A stretch of 47,035 bases of DNA from an uncultured Pelagibacteraceae bacterium (GTDB lineage: Bacteria > Pseudomonadota > Alphaproteobacteria > Pelagibacterales > Pelagibacteraceae), in NCBI GenBank assembly GCA_902561155.1, contig CACEOY010000008.1, forward strand, positions 1-47,035. The letters are read 5' to 3'. The first letter of the stretch is position 1, and every line of letters begins with the position of its first letter. Position numbers and translations under genes: made by a program. Below are positions 25,552-33,590 of this stretch, in pieces. The notes below the pieces were generated by a model. It saw nothing but the letters and a program-made list of their open reading frames with translations. It made no database searches and was not told the DNA's origin.

Positions 25552-25986
25552 TTATAATGGTTTAAAAATTACAACAAATATGATGATAATTAACAAAATT
25601 GTAGGAACTTCATTAATAATTCTAAAAAATTTTGAGCTTTTCGTATTGTTATCAATCTGAAAGTCTTTTAAAACAGCAAGTAAATAAAAGTGATACCCAG
25701 TCAAAATTATAACTAGCCCAAGTTTAATTTTCATCCATAAAAAACTAAGACTTGTTACACCTTGAGAGTGAATTAAAAGTATTCCAAAAACCCAAGACAA
25801 AATCATCGCAGGGTTCATAATATAAAAATACAATCTTTTTTCCATTAATTTGAAAGTTTCTGATTGACCTTTATTTTCTCTAGTCTCTGCGTGATAAACA
25901 AAAATTCTAGGTAAATACAATAGTCCCGCCATCCAAGAAATAACTGCTATAAGGTGTAAAGCTTTAAACGTTAGGTATGCATTCAT
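25552..25986 (-). CDS. hemJ: Protoporphyrinogen IX oxidase HemJ
   Basis: HemJ is the membrane-bound, heme b-dependent protoporphyrinogen oxidase found in most Alphaproteobacteria in place of HemG or HemY. The 144-residue product has four hydrophobic spans. The conserved His11 is in FKALHLIAVISWMAGLLYLPR, and RIFVYHAET and KLGLVIILTGYHFYL supply further conserved histidines and the conserved lysine. It follows ferrochelatase directly (adjacent bases), so the two terminal heme enzymes are made together. Confidence 0.93.
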   Translation of the reverse strand: MNAYLTFKALHLIAVISWMAGLLYLPRIFVYHAETRENKGQSETFKLMEKRLYFYIMNPAMILSWVFGILLIHSQGVTSLSFLWMKIKLGLVIILTGYHFYLLAVLKDFQIDNNTKSSKFFRIINEVPTILLIIIIFVVIFKPL

Positions 25987-26979
25987 TTATAAATATTTTT
26001 TTGTTAGTTGTTCAAATAAGTTTATGTGATCCTCGCTATCATTTAAACAAGGAACTACATCAAAATTGTTTCCCCCAGAATTTATAAAGCTTTCTTTGCC
26101 TTGAATAGATATTTCTTCGAGAGTTTCAACGCAGTCCGAAGAGAAGCCTGGGCAGATTACAACTATATTTTTTTTCCCTTCTTTTGGCAAGTTTTCTAAA
26201 GTAACATCAGTATAAGGCTTCAACCAAGCTTCAGGACCAAATCTAGATTGAAATGAAGTCCTAATCTCAACAGTTTTAAATGTTTCTGAAAGCAGTCTAG
26301 AAGTTTTATGGCAGTAACAATGATAAGGATCCCCTTTATCAAAATATTTTTGAGGGATGCCGTGATATGAGGCTAAAATTAAATCAGGTTTCCATTCTAA
26401 CTCTGAGATTTTAATTTTCAAACTATTAGAAAGCGCTTGAATATATAGAGGTTCTGACTCGTAGTGAGGTATTATTTGAAGACTCGGCTGCCATCTCATT
26501 TCCATTAGAACTCTATAAACCTCATCGCATACTGTCGCTGTTGTTGCAGCGGCATACTGCGGATAAAGAGGTAAAACTATAAGTTTTTCACAACCGGCTT
26601 CGTGTAGTTTAAATATTTTACTTTTTATACTTGGATTCCCATATCTCATAGCATAATCAACCATGACGTCCTTGCTGCCAATCCTATCTAATAGCTTTTT
26701 TGTTTGCATTATAGTGAAATATCTTAATGGAGACATGTCTTCTTTTTCCATCCATATCTCTTTATATGCTTTAGCAGTTTTAGACGGCCGTAAATTTAAA
26801 ATAAACAGATTAAGAATAATTTTCCATAAAAATGGATTTACTTCTATTACTCTTCTGTCAGACAAAAATTCTTTTAAATATTTTCTTATATCTAGCCATT
26901 TAGTGGAATCCGGAGTTCCAAGATTTACAAGTAGCACGCCTGTTTTGCCAAAGTTTATTTTTGGGTGATCATTGTTCAT
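25987..26979 (-). CDS. hemH: Ferrochelatase
   Basis: HemH inserts ferrous iron into protoporphyrin IX to make heme. The 330-residue protein starts the domain with GVLLVNLGTPDSTK. The catalytic His206 is in SYHGIPQKY. The second metal-side acidic cluster is seen as CVETLEEI near 283-290, and PLYPQYAAATTATV is the typical substrate-proximal stretch. Its start overlaps the hemE stop by four bases. Order hemE-hemH-hemJ on the minus strand places three consecutive late heme steps in one operon. Confidence 0.97.
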   Translation of the reverse strand: MNNDHPKINFGKTGVLLVNLGTPDSTKWLDIRKYLKEFLSDRRVIEVNPFLWKIILNLFILNLRPSKTAKAYKEIWMEKEDMSPLRYFTIMQTKKLLDRIGSKDVMVDYAMRYGNPSIKSKIFKLHEAGCEKLIVLPLYPQYAAATTATVCDEVYRVLMEMRWQPSLQIIPHYESEPLYIQALSNSLKIKISELEWKPDLILASYHGIPQKYFDKGDPYHCYCHKTSRLLSETFKTVEIRTSFQSRFGPEAWLKPYTDVTLENLPKEGKKNIVVICPGFSSDCVETLEEISIQGKESFINSGGNNFDVVPCLNDSEDHINLFEQLTKKYL

Positions 26980-27986
26980 CTTTTTATTAAATTAACTCTA
27001 TCTACAATTTTTTTTATTATACTAGGGTTTGTCTCTGGCAGAATACCGTGCCCAAGATTAAATATGTAGGGGTTGTTCTTAAATATCTCTAAATATTTTT
27101 CCATTTCTTTCAATGCTATTTTTTCGTCTTCGAGAAGAATATTGGGATTCATTCCTCCTTGTATACAAACTTTTCCAAAATTGTTTTTTGCCCATGAAGG
27201 ATCTATGTCATAATCAATGTTTATTGCATTTGGTTTCACTTTTTCTAAGAAACTTTTATAATTTTCTTTCAAGCCCTTAGGAAAACAAATTGATGGTATC
27301 TTGTTTTCTTTACAAAAATTAACCAGGCTTTTATTGGGTTTATAACAATATTCATCTAAATCTTCATCTTTGATTAGTCCAGCCCAAGAATCAAATATTT
27401 GTATTATATCCGCACCAGCTTGTTTTTGATTAATTATATGAATTTTTAAGAATTCATCTAATTTTTTTATAACTGATTTTATTTCGTTTTTATCTTTTGT
27501 TATTATTTTATTATCAAGTTTATTCTGTTCTTTAAAATTATATAAATAAATCATTAATGTCCAAGGAGCGCCAACAAATGCAATTAATGATTTGTCTTTG
27601 TTTAATATAGTTTTAGTTTTATTTATGGCTTTATATATGGGTTCGAGAGTAGAGAGAAAGCTTTTTTCATTTGTATCTAAAAATTTATTAATGTTTAATT
27701 TTGAATTTCTCGGTCCATCTTTCTTCCCAAATTCTATAGGTTGGCCTAGAGCATAAGGAATTACTAATATATCTGAAAAAATTATTGCGGCATCAAGATT
27801 AAATCTTTTCATTGGCTGCAATGTAATTTCTGAAGCTAGATCGCTATTTAAACATAGTTTTAAAAAATTTGGATTTTGGGATCTTAATTGTTTAAATTCA
27901 GGTAAATATCTACCTGCTTGTCTCATAAACCAGATAGGTACACAAGTAATATCTTTATTTATTAAACAATTTAACAATTTACTCAT
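26976..27986 (-). CDS. hemE: Uroporphyrinogen decarboxylase
   Basis: HemE decarboxylates the four acetate side chains of uroporphyrinogen III. The 336-residue TIM barrel carries the diagnostic PIWFMRQAGRYLPEF (about 17-31) and the active-site region AAIIFSDILVIPYALG. The middle contains VGAPWTLMIYL and QIFDSWAG, and the end has FNLGHGILPETNP. Length is normal. It is the first gene of the hemE-H-J operon, transcribed away from the proposed replication origin, as in Caulobacter. Confidence 0.97.
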   Translation of the reverse strand: MSKLLNCLINKDITCVPIWFMRQAGRYLPEFKQLRSQNPNFLKLCLNSDLASEITLQPMKRFNLDAAIIFSDILVIPYALGQPIEFGKKDGPRNSKLNINKFLDTNEKSFLSTLEPIYKAINKTKTILNKDKSLIAFVGAPWTLMIYLYNFKEQNKLDNKIITKDKNEIKSVIKKLDEFLKIHIINQKQAGADIIQIFDSWAGLIKDEDLDEYCYKPNKSLVNFCKENKIPSICFPKGLKENYKSFLEKVKPNAINIDYDIDPSWAKNNFGKVCIQGGMNPNILLEDEKIALKEMEKYLEIFKNNPYIFNLGHGILPETNPSIIKKIVDRVNLIKR

Positions 27987-28269
27987 AAATTAAATATTAT
28001 ATTAATAAGGGTAGTTTTTGTAATAGGTCATGTTAGTATCGATTATATTTATTTATACCTTGTTTTAAACATTTTATACCCACTAAGCAGTCTAAATTCG
28101 CTTTAATTTGAATTATTGATAGAATTATACTCACAGTTTATAGTTTTAATGTATAAAACAATTCACATCGAACAAAATGTATAAAATATGTTAATTAATG
28201 TGAGCAATTTTTTTTTACCAGGGACTTTAGAATATAACATAAAGTTATACGATTATTATTAACAGGATT
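27987..28269. other. Proposed chromosome replication origin (oriC) between hemE and ppsR
   Basis: This 283-base spacer between divergent hemE and ppsR is the longest in the window and strongly AT-rich. In Caulobacter, oriC lies between hemE and RP001, a gene of the ppsR family, and the same context has been proposed in Rickettsia. The hexamer TTATAC occurs six times: plus orientation at 28053, 28074, 28125 and 28245, minus orientation at 28151-28156 and 28179-28184. The 11-mer AATGTATAAAA is repeated exactly at 28148 and 28176. TTATACCCA and TTATACTCACA resemble degenerate DnaA boxes (consensus TTATCCACA). Pure A/T stretches could be the unwinding element. No perfect consensus DnaA box is present, so this remains an inference from context and repeats. 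Confidence 0.6.
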
Positions 28270-29091
28270 ATGAACGAAAAATACAATGTATATCTTATCT
28301 CAGATTCCACGGGGGAAACTTTGGACAGAATATTTTTATCTTTACAATCGCAATTTAAAAACTTCAGATATGAGAAAAAAGAGTTCTTTTTTGTCAGAAC
28401 CGAACAACAAGTTGATAAAATAATCGAAGAGGCAACAGGGGTAGATAATCCCATTGTTCTTTACACAATTGTAGAAACAAAACTTGCTAAATATTTATCA
28501 AGAAAAAGTGAGCTGTCAAACATTCCATGTTTTGGTGTCTTAGGGAGTTTAATTTTAGCTTTTTCAAAACTTCTAAATCAAAAAGCAATTCATAAACCAA
28601 GCGCTCAACATGTTTTAGATGATGATTATTACAAAAGAATTGAGGCAATTCAATTTACGATGTCCCATGATGATGGAAAAATAACAAAAGACTTGTCAGA
28701 GTCAGACGTGATTTTATTGGGAGTTAGCAGAACGAGCAAAACACCAACATCGATTTACCTAGCAAATAGAGGTTATAAGACGACAAACATACCTTTAGTG
28801 CCAAACCAAGAAATACCCGAAGACTTAAAAAATAAAGATTTTAAATCTTGCATAATTGGGCTTTATGCGGACCCAGGCAGATTATCAGATATAAGACGCA
28901 ACCGAGTAGCCTTGATGCAAGAAAACAGATCCTCTAATTACACGGATGTTGGTGCTATAAAAAAAGAATTGGAAGATTCTAAAAATTTGTTTAAAAAATA
29001 TAGTTGGCCAACCATTGATGTAACAAGAAAATCAGTCGAAGAAACTGCAGCTTCAATTATCAAAATTATTGAAATTAAAAGAAAAAAATGA
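28270..29091 (+). CDS. ppsR: Pyruvate, phosphate dikinase / PEP synthase regulatory protein (bifunctional kinase/phosphorylase)
   Basis: A 273-residue DUF299-family protein that switches PEP synthase or pyruvate phosphate dikinase by ADP-dependent phosphorylation and by Pi-dependent dephosphorylation of a threonine. It opens with VYLISDSTGETLDR. The phosphate-binding loop GVSRTSKT is at residues 151-158 and is followed by PTSIYLANRGYKTTNIPLV. The end has the conserved YTDVGAIKKEL and WPTIDVTRKSVEETA. It is the Caulobacter/Rickettsia RP001 homologue beside hemE. Its stop overlaps the maf start by four bases. Confidence 0.95.
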   Translation: MNEKYNVYLISDSTGETLDRIFLSLQSQFKNFRYEKKEFFFVRTEQQVDKIIEEATGVDNPIVLYTIVETKLAKYLSRKSELSNIPCFGVLGSLILAFSKLLNQKAIHKPSAQHVLDDDYYKRIEAIQFTMSHDDGKITKDLSESDVILLGVSRTSKTPTSIYLANRGYKTTNIPLVPNQEIPEDLKNKDFKSCIIGLYADPGRLSDIRRNRVALMQENRSSNYTDVGAIKKELEDSKNLFKKYSWPTIDVTRKSVEETAASIIKIIEIKRKK

Positions 29092-29672
29092 GAATTGTTT
29101 TAGCTTCCAAAAGTGGTGTTAGAAAAGAAATATTGGATAAATATGGAGTCGAGTCAATTGTTTCTCCCTCTAATGTGGACGAGGATCAAGTCAAAGAATC
29201 TTTGTTAGAAAAAGGCGCTGACCCAGAAATTATTTCAAAGAACCTAGCAGAATTGAAATCAGTTAAAGTTAGCTTAAAATATCCTGACAAACTTGTTCTA
29301 GGCGCAGACAGCGTTATATCACTTGATCTTAAATTAATAAACAAACCTAGTTCGAGAGACGAAGCATACAATATTCTAAAATTATTAAATGGTAACAAAC
29401 ATTATTTAATCAGCTCTGTTTGTATTTCTAAAAATGGATCAATGATTTGGAATTACACTGATAAATCTGAATTAAAAATGAAAAATCTATCTGATAAAGA
29501 ACTGAAAACATATCTTGAAGGGATAAAAACCGAAACATTACTAGCTTATGGAGTTTATCAAATAGAAGCTGGTGGCTTAAATTTATTTGAGTATATAAAA
29601 GGAGATAAAGATTCTATAATGGGATTGCCGATTAAACAAATTAAGGAGTATATAAATAACTACAAGATATGA
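29088..29672 (+). CDS. maf: Maf family nucleotide pyrophosphatase
   Basis: A 194-residue Maf/HAM1-like nucleoside triphosphate pyrophosphatase, thought to clear non-canonical nucleotides and linked to septum control when overproduced. It begins ILASKSGVRKEIL with the S-x-x-R motif, then has SPSNVDEDQVKESL, the catalytic ADSVISLDLKLINKP region, and the late QIEAGGLNLFEYIKGD and MGLPI. The C-terminal signature differs slightly from dTTP/UTP-specific Maf, so substrate preference is open. It overlaps both ppsR and aroE by four bases. Confidence 0.92.
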   Translation: MRIVLASKSGVRKEILDKYGVESIVSPSNVDEDQVKESLLEKGADPEIISKNLAELKSVKVSLKYPDKLVLGADSVISLDLKLINKPSSRDEAYNILKLLNGNKHYLISSVCISKNGSMIWNYTDKSELKMKNLSDKELKTYLEGIKTETLLAYGVYQIEAGGLNLFEYIKGDKDSIMGLPIKQIKEYINNYKI

Positions 29673-30499
29673 TAAAAAAGAAATTTGCGATAATAGGTAG
29701 TCCCGTATCTCACTCACTTTCACCGATTATGCATAATTACTGGTTTAAAAAATATAATATTGACGCTGAGTATGTCTTTTTAGATATTGACAAAAGTGAA
29801 ATTCAAAGTGTGATAGATAAGATTAAAAATAAAGAAATTAAAGGAATAAATGTTACTTTGCCATACAAAACATCAGTTATATCTTTTTTGAGCAAGACTA
29901 TAAATGACGCCAACGAAACTCACTCAGTTAATACTGTTATGCTTGATGAAAAAGATAATCTGATAGGAGAAAATACTGATGTTTTTGGATTTCAGGCAGC
30001 TTATTTAAAATCTATTCCTAATCAAGAAAAAAAGAATAAAAAAGTATTAGTTCTCGGAGCGGGTGGGGTTGCGCCCTCAATTATATTAGCTCTATTAAAA
30101 TCAAAAATACATAATATTACTTTGAGCAATAGAACATATGAAAAATCGTTATTTCTTAAAAAGAATTTTAAAAATGTAAACATTATTAAATGGAATGATT
30201 TTTCAAGAGAGGTAAATAAATTTGACATTATTATAAATGCAACAAGTATAGGTTTAAATTCTAGCGATGAATTTAATAAGGATTTTAGTAATTTTAAAAA
30301 AAATTTGGTTTATATAGATACAATATACAACCCACCGGAGACTAAAATGATTAAGTATTTTAAATCAAACCAAATAAGAACATATAATGGATTGAATATG
30401 CTTATTTATCAGGGACAAAAAGCTTTTTATTTATGGAATAAAATTAATCCAGAGGTTGACGACGAATTACTAAAATTATTGGAATCAAAACTAGATTAA
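29669..30499 (+). CDS. aroE: Shikimate dehydrogenase (NADP+)
   Basis: AroE reduces 3-dehydroshikimate to shikimate in aromatic amino acid synthesis. The 276-residue protein shows the shikimate-binding serines in IGSPVSHSLSPIMHN (Ser15 and Ser17), catalytic Lys67 (NVTLPYKTSV) and Asp104 (GENTDVFGF), the Rossmann loop VLGAGGVAPS, and the NATSIGL segment. Its last base is the first of coaE (TAATG). It belongs to the ppsR-maf-aroE-coaE-dnaQ chain, a conserved alphaproteobacterial order. Confidence 0.96.
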   Translation: MIKKKFAIIGSPVSHSLSPIMHNYWFKKYNIDAEYVFLDIDKSEIQSVIDKIKNKEIKGINVTLPYKTSVISFLSKTINDANETHSVNTVMLDEKDNLIGENTDVFGFQAAYLKSIPNQEKKNKKVLVLGAGGVAPSIILALLKSKIHNITLSNRTYEKSLFLKKNFKNVNIIKWNDFSREVNKFDIIINATSIGLNSSDEFNKDFSNFKKNLVYIDTIYNPPETKMIKYFKSNQIRTYNGLNMLIYQGQKAFYLWNKINPEVDDELLKLLESKLD

Positions 30500-31056
30500 T
30501 GAAAATAGGTATTACAGGCTCTTTATCTTCGGGAAAATCATCAGTAGCAAAAATCTTATCAAAAAAAAATGATTTGCTATTCAGTGCAGATAAAATAGTA
30601 AAAAATTTATATTCTAACGACCAATTTAAAAAAAAGATAAAAAAAAAATTTAAAATTAGAAAAAAGAATATTAAAAATGAAGTAAGATTTAAATTATTAA
30701 ATAAAGAATTGGATTTAAAAGAATTAGGTAAATTAATTCATCCTTTCGTAAGAGAAAAAATGAAAGAATTTTCGAGGAAAAACAGAAAAAAAGATATTAT
30801 TTTTTTCGAAATACCATTGCTAATAGAAAGTAATTTAATGAATTTTTTTGATTTCATTATATTGGTGGTGGCTCCTAAAAAAAATAGACTTAATCGTTAC
30901 ATAAAAAGTGGGGGTAAAAAAGAAATGTTCAATCTTCTAGACAATAATCAAATATCGCCAAAGAAAAAAATTAAATATTGTGATTATTTAATTGTTAACA
31001 ACAAATCTAAAAATATTTTAAAACAAAAGGTACATGATATAATTTTGGATGACTGA
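30499..31056 (+). CDS. coaE: Dephospho-CoA kinase
   Basis: CoaE phosphorylates dephospho-CoA, the last step of coenzyme A synthesis. The 185-residue P-loop kinase has Walker A GSLSSGKS at residues 7-14, a DKIVKNLY stretch after it, and the lid and core segments ELGKLIHPFVREKM and IIFFEIPLLIES. A very lysine-rich insertion around residues 45-60 (KKKIKKKFKIRKKN) reflects the AT bias. It overlaps the dnaQ start by eight bases. Confidence 0.94.
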   Translation: MKIGITGSLSSGKSSVAKILSKKNDLLFSADKIVKNLYSNDQFKKKIKKKFKIRKKNIKNEVRFKLLNKELDLKELGKLIHPFVREKMKEFSRKNRKKDIIFFEIPLLIESNLMNFFDFIILVVAPKKNRLNRYIKSGGKKEMFNLLDNNQISPKKKIKYCDYLIVNNKSKNILKQKVHDIILDD

Positions 31057-31711
31057 AATTTTCTTAGATATTGAAACTACTGGATTATCTTTCAAAGACA
31101 ATCACAGAATTGTTGAAGTGGCATGTATTGAAACTAAAGAGCTTATTCCAACAAAAAGAATTTTCCACAAAATAATTAACCCTGAACGTAACGTGCCAGA
31201 TGAGGCATTTAAAATTCATGGTTTTTCAACTGAATTTTTAAGAGACAAACCCAAGTTTAAAGAAATAGCAGATGAACTCACTAATTTTATAAACGGAAAT
31301 GATTTAATCATACATAATGCACCATTTGATTTACCTTTTATTAATCATGAACTAAAAATTTTAAAAAAGGATATTTTAAGTAAAAATAAAGTTATAGATA
31401 CTCTTGAACTAGCCAGAGGAAAATATCCTGGAGTGTCAAACTCTCTTGATGCACTTTGTAAAAGATTTAACATAGATTTATCGAGAAGAATAAAGCATAA
31501 CGCGATTTTAGACTGTGAGTTGTTACGAGAAGTTTATATCTACCTTCTAGATGCTAAAGAACCTAAATTATCATTTGATTCGAAAGTTGAGCAAAAAAAA
31601 AGTAGCAAGAAAATTTTAAACTATTCAACCAAAGTAGTAAATCCTTCAGAGGAAGAATTAAAAAATCACGATAAATTTTTAAAATCAGAGCTAAAAAAAA
31701 ATTATTTCTAG
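31049..31711 (+). CDS. dnaQ: DNA polymerase III subunit epsilon (3'-5' proofreading exonuclease)
   Basis: DnaQ is the proofreading subunit of the replicative polymerase core. The 220-residue protein carries the three exonuclease motifs: Exo I DIETTGL (Asp7, Glu9), Exo II IIHNAPFDLPF (Asp94), and Exo III IKHNAILDCELL (His150, Asp155). The C-terminal tail (about 170-220) would tether it to the alpha subunit. It ends the ppsR-maf-aroE-coaE-dnaQ chain, close to the proposed origin. Its stop overlaps the convergent secB by four bases. Confidence 0.96.
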   Translation: MTEIFLDIETTGLSFKDNHRIVEVACIETKELIPTKRIFHKIINPERNVPDEAFKIHGFSTEFLRDKPKFKEIADELTNFINGNDLIIHNAPFDLPFINHELKILKKDILSKNKVIDTLELARGKYPGVSNSLDALCKRFNIDLSRRIKHNAILDCELLREVYIYLLDAKEPKLSFDSKVEQKKSSKKILNYSTKVVNPSEEELKNHDKFLKSELKKNYF

Positions 31712-32124
31712 TTTCGTCTCGATAAATATAATTTTTTAAAATCTACTTCCTGGTCAATCTTGATTTCTTTGAAACCCGAGTTCTCAAAAATAAAAATAAA
31801 AACCTTTCTAAGTTCTGGATATATTTTGTTTGGTATTTCTACTAGTATAATTTCCTCTAATTTTTTTTTATCGGTTAGGTTTTTATCCAACTCAACCATA
31901 GTAGAGTAGGTAGCAAGCGCGTTAATTTTATCTAAATTTTCATCTTTTGACTCCAAAACCAGCGTGGTTTGTACTTCTATAATATTATCTTTGAAATTAT
32001 TACTTTTAATGTCTATTTTAAATTTATAATTTGAGATATCTTTAGTAAGTGAAAAAAACTTATCTGGTCTGGAAATATCAAAGTCGAGTTTTTTTATATA
32101 TCTAGCGATTATTTTATAGCTCAT
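31708..32124 (-). CDS. secB: Protein-export chaperone SecB (divergent, short)
   Basis: SecB is a tetrameric chaperone that keeps precursors unfolded and delivers them to SecA. This 138-residue protein is shorter than usual (about 155) and diverged. It retains the order of SecB elements: an N-terminal strand with ARYIKKLDFDIS, a middle segment VVQTTLVL-like (EVQTTLVLES), and the C-terminal IPNKIYPELRKVFIFIFENSGF followed by VDFKKLY, corresponding to the family's conserved terminal helices. The position next to dnaQ is common in Alphaproteobacteria, which supports the call. It overlaps the fxsA start-side gene by 11 bases. Confidence 0.85.
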   Translation of the reverse strand: MSYKIIARYIKKLDFDISRPDKFFSLTKDISNYKFKIDIKSNNFKDNIIEVQTTLVLESKDENLDKINALATYSTMVELDKNLTDKKKLEEIILVEIPNKIYPELRKVFIFIFENSGFKEIKIDQEVDFKKLYLSRRN

Positions 32125-32527
32125 CTTTTTTTTCTTCGATTATTTCAGCTTCAATTGTTTTATCCTCTTTTGTTTGGTTTTTATTTTTTTTTATAATTGG
32201 ATAAAGAAAAAGTTTTCTGGTCACTGGAATTAATAATAAAAAACCCATTGTATCAGTAAAAAATCCTGGAATAATTAGTAACACAGCTGCTATTGCGATC
32301 GATGCTCCAGACAGCATCTCGTAAATAGGTAGTTTGTTTTGATAAATGTTTATAAATCCGGACTTTATAGTCTTTACACCCTCAATTCTTGCAAAATAAA
32401 CACCAACTATGGCCGTAAAAATTATTAATAAAATCGTATTTATTGCCCCAATATTCTCCCCAATTTTAATAAATAGCAATATTTCTATTATTGGTATGGC
32501 TATAATTGATATTAGTATTGTGTTCAT
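32114..32527 (-). CDS. FxsA family membrane protein
   Basis: A 137-residue inner-membrane protein of the FxsA family, with four hydrophobic spans and a charged C-terminal tail (KKNKNQTKEDKTIEAEIIEE). The N-terminal IPIIEILLFIKIGENIGAINT, the VGVYFARIEGVKTI stretch and the GxAIAIAAVLLIIPGFFTDTMGFLLL-type middle are diagnostic. FxsA of Escherichia coli lets phage T7 escape F-plasmid exclusion when overproduced; its own cellular role is unknown. It is co-directional with and overlaps secB, and divergent from the Tim44-like gene across 44 bases. Confidence 0.9.
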   Translation of the reverse strand: MNTILISIIAIPIIEILLFIKIGENIGAINTILLIIFTAIVGVYFARIEGVKTIKSGFINIYQNKLPIYEMLSGASIAIAAVLLIIPGFFTDTMGFLLLIPVTRKLFLYPIIKKNKNQTKEDKTIEAEIIEEKKDEL

Positions 32528-32571
32528 TTGTCTGATACAAAAATATATTAATAATGTATATTTAGCAAATT

Positions 32572-33180
32572 ATGAGTAGTAACTTTGGGTATATAGATAT
32601 TATTTTACTGGCTATGATAGCTGGTTTTATTATCCTAAGATTGAGAAGTATCTTAGGTAGAAAAACTGGCCATGAAGATAAAGTTTACCCTAGATTTTCT
32701 GAAAAAAAATTTGAAGAATTTCGAAATCAGCAAGAAGTTAAATTTAAAAAGAAAAATTCCAATGAATTAGAAGGCGAAGAAAAAGAAAAATTCATTAAAG
32801 GCGCTGAAATTGCTTACGAAACCATTATTACAGCTTTTGCAAAAGGTGACAAAAAGAGTTTAAAAGGTCTCTTAACGCCAAGAATGGCCACAAATTTTAA
32901 TCAAGCTATTTCTGATAGAGAAGATAAAGGCATAAAGTCAGAGTTAACATTTATAGGCATGAAAGAGTCTAACCTTGAGAAATTTGAGAAGGTTCAAGAT
33001 AATATTTTTGCTACAGTTAAATTCGTATCTGATATAATCTCAGTTAAAAAAGATAAAAGCAATAATGTTCTAGAAGGAAATCCTGATCGAATAAAAACTG
33101 TAACCGATCATTGGAAGTTTTCTAAGAAAGAGACAAGTGACAGTCCTAATTGGTACTTAGCCGAAATATTGCCTAAGTGA
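32572..33180 (+). CDS. Tim44/TimA-like domain protein
   Basis: A 202-residue protein with one N-terminal membrane anchor (about residues 6-23, IDIILLAMIAGFIILRLRSIL) and a charged linker (KKFEEFRNQQEVKFKKKNS). The C-terminal Tim44-like domain is seen as FIKGAEIAYETIITAFAKGDKKSLKGLL, followed by LTFIGMKESNLEKFEKVQDN and a closing DHWKFSK. The family includes mitochondrial import protein Tim44 and the alphaproteobacterial membrane-associated TimA proteins, placing it at the inner membrane, perhaps in protein insertion. Its stop overlaps the GTG start of the Smr gene. Confidence 0.88.
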   Translation: MSSNFGYIDIILLAMIAGFIILRLRSILGRKTGHEDKVYPRFSEKKFEEFRNQQEVKFKKKNSNELEGEEKEKFIKGAEIAYETIITAFAKGDKKSLKGLLTPRMATNFNQAISDREDKGIKSELTFIGMKESNLEKFEKVQDNIFATVKFVSDIISVKKDKSNNVLEGNPDRIKTVTDHWKFSKKETSDSPNWYLAEILPK

Positions 33181-33590
33181 AGAAAAAAAAACATCTATCA
33201 AAAAAAGATAAAGAAGATTGGCAAAACTTTTTAAGAGACACATCTCATGTGCCCGACAAAGATCAAAAAAATAGAGCTGATACGGTAACCAGTAAATTTC
33301 GATTTGATTTACACGGTTTTACTTTAGACGAAGCTAATAAAAAAGTTAAAGAAATCATTAAATCGTGTTGCGAAAGAAATTTTAGAGAAATACTTTTAAT
33401 TACAGGCAAAGGATTGCATTCAAATCAAGACGATGTTTATAAATCTTCAGACTTAAGTAAATTAAGATTCTCTGTTCCGGAATTCATTAATTCAGACCCA
33501 GAAATTTCTAAATTAATTCAATCAATTGTTAATCCTCCACAAAATGAAGGTGGCGAAGGCGCACTACTCATCAAGTTGAAAAAGTTATAA
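33177..33590 (+). CDS. Smr domain protein
   Basis: A 137-residue protein with a basic N-terminus and an Smr (small MutS-related) domain, a nuclease or nucleic-acid-binding fold. The domain shows [15 protein letters not shown], the [11 protein letters not shown] motif, and the end [13 protein letters not shown]. The start is GTG at 33177, overlapping the Tim44-like stop (GTGA). In many Alphaproteobacteria a lytic transglycosylase gene (mltA) lies between these two; here it is absent. Its 3' end overlaps the convergent hslU by six bases. Confidence 0.88.
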   Translation: MKKKKHLSKKDKEDWQNFLRDTSHVPDKDQKNRADTVTSKFRFDLHGFTLDEANKKVKEIIKSCCERNFREILLITGKGLHSNQDDVYKSSDLSKLRFSVPEFINSDPEISKLIQSIVNPPQNEGGEGALLIKLKKL

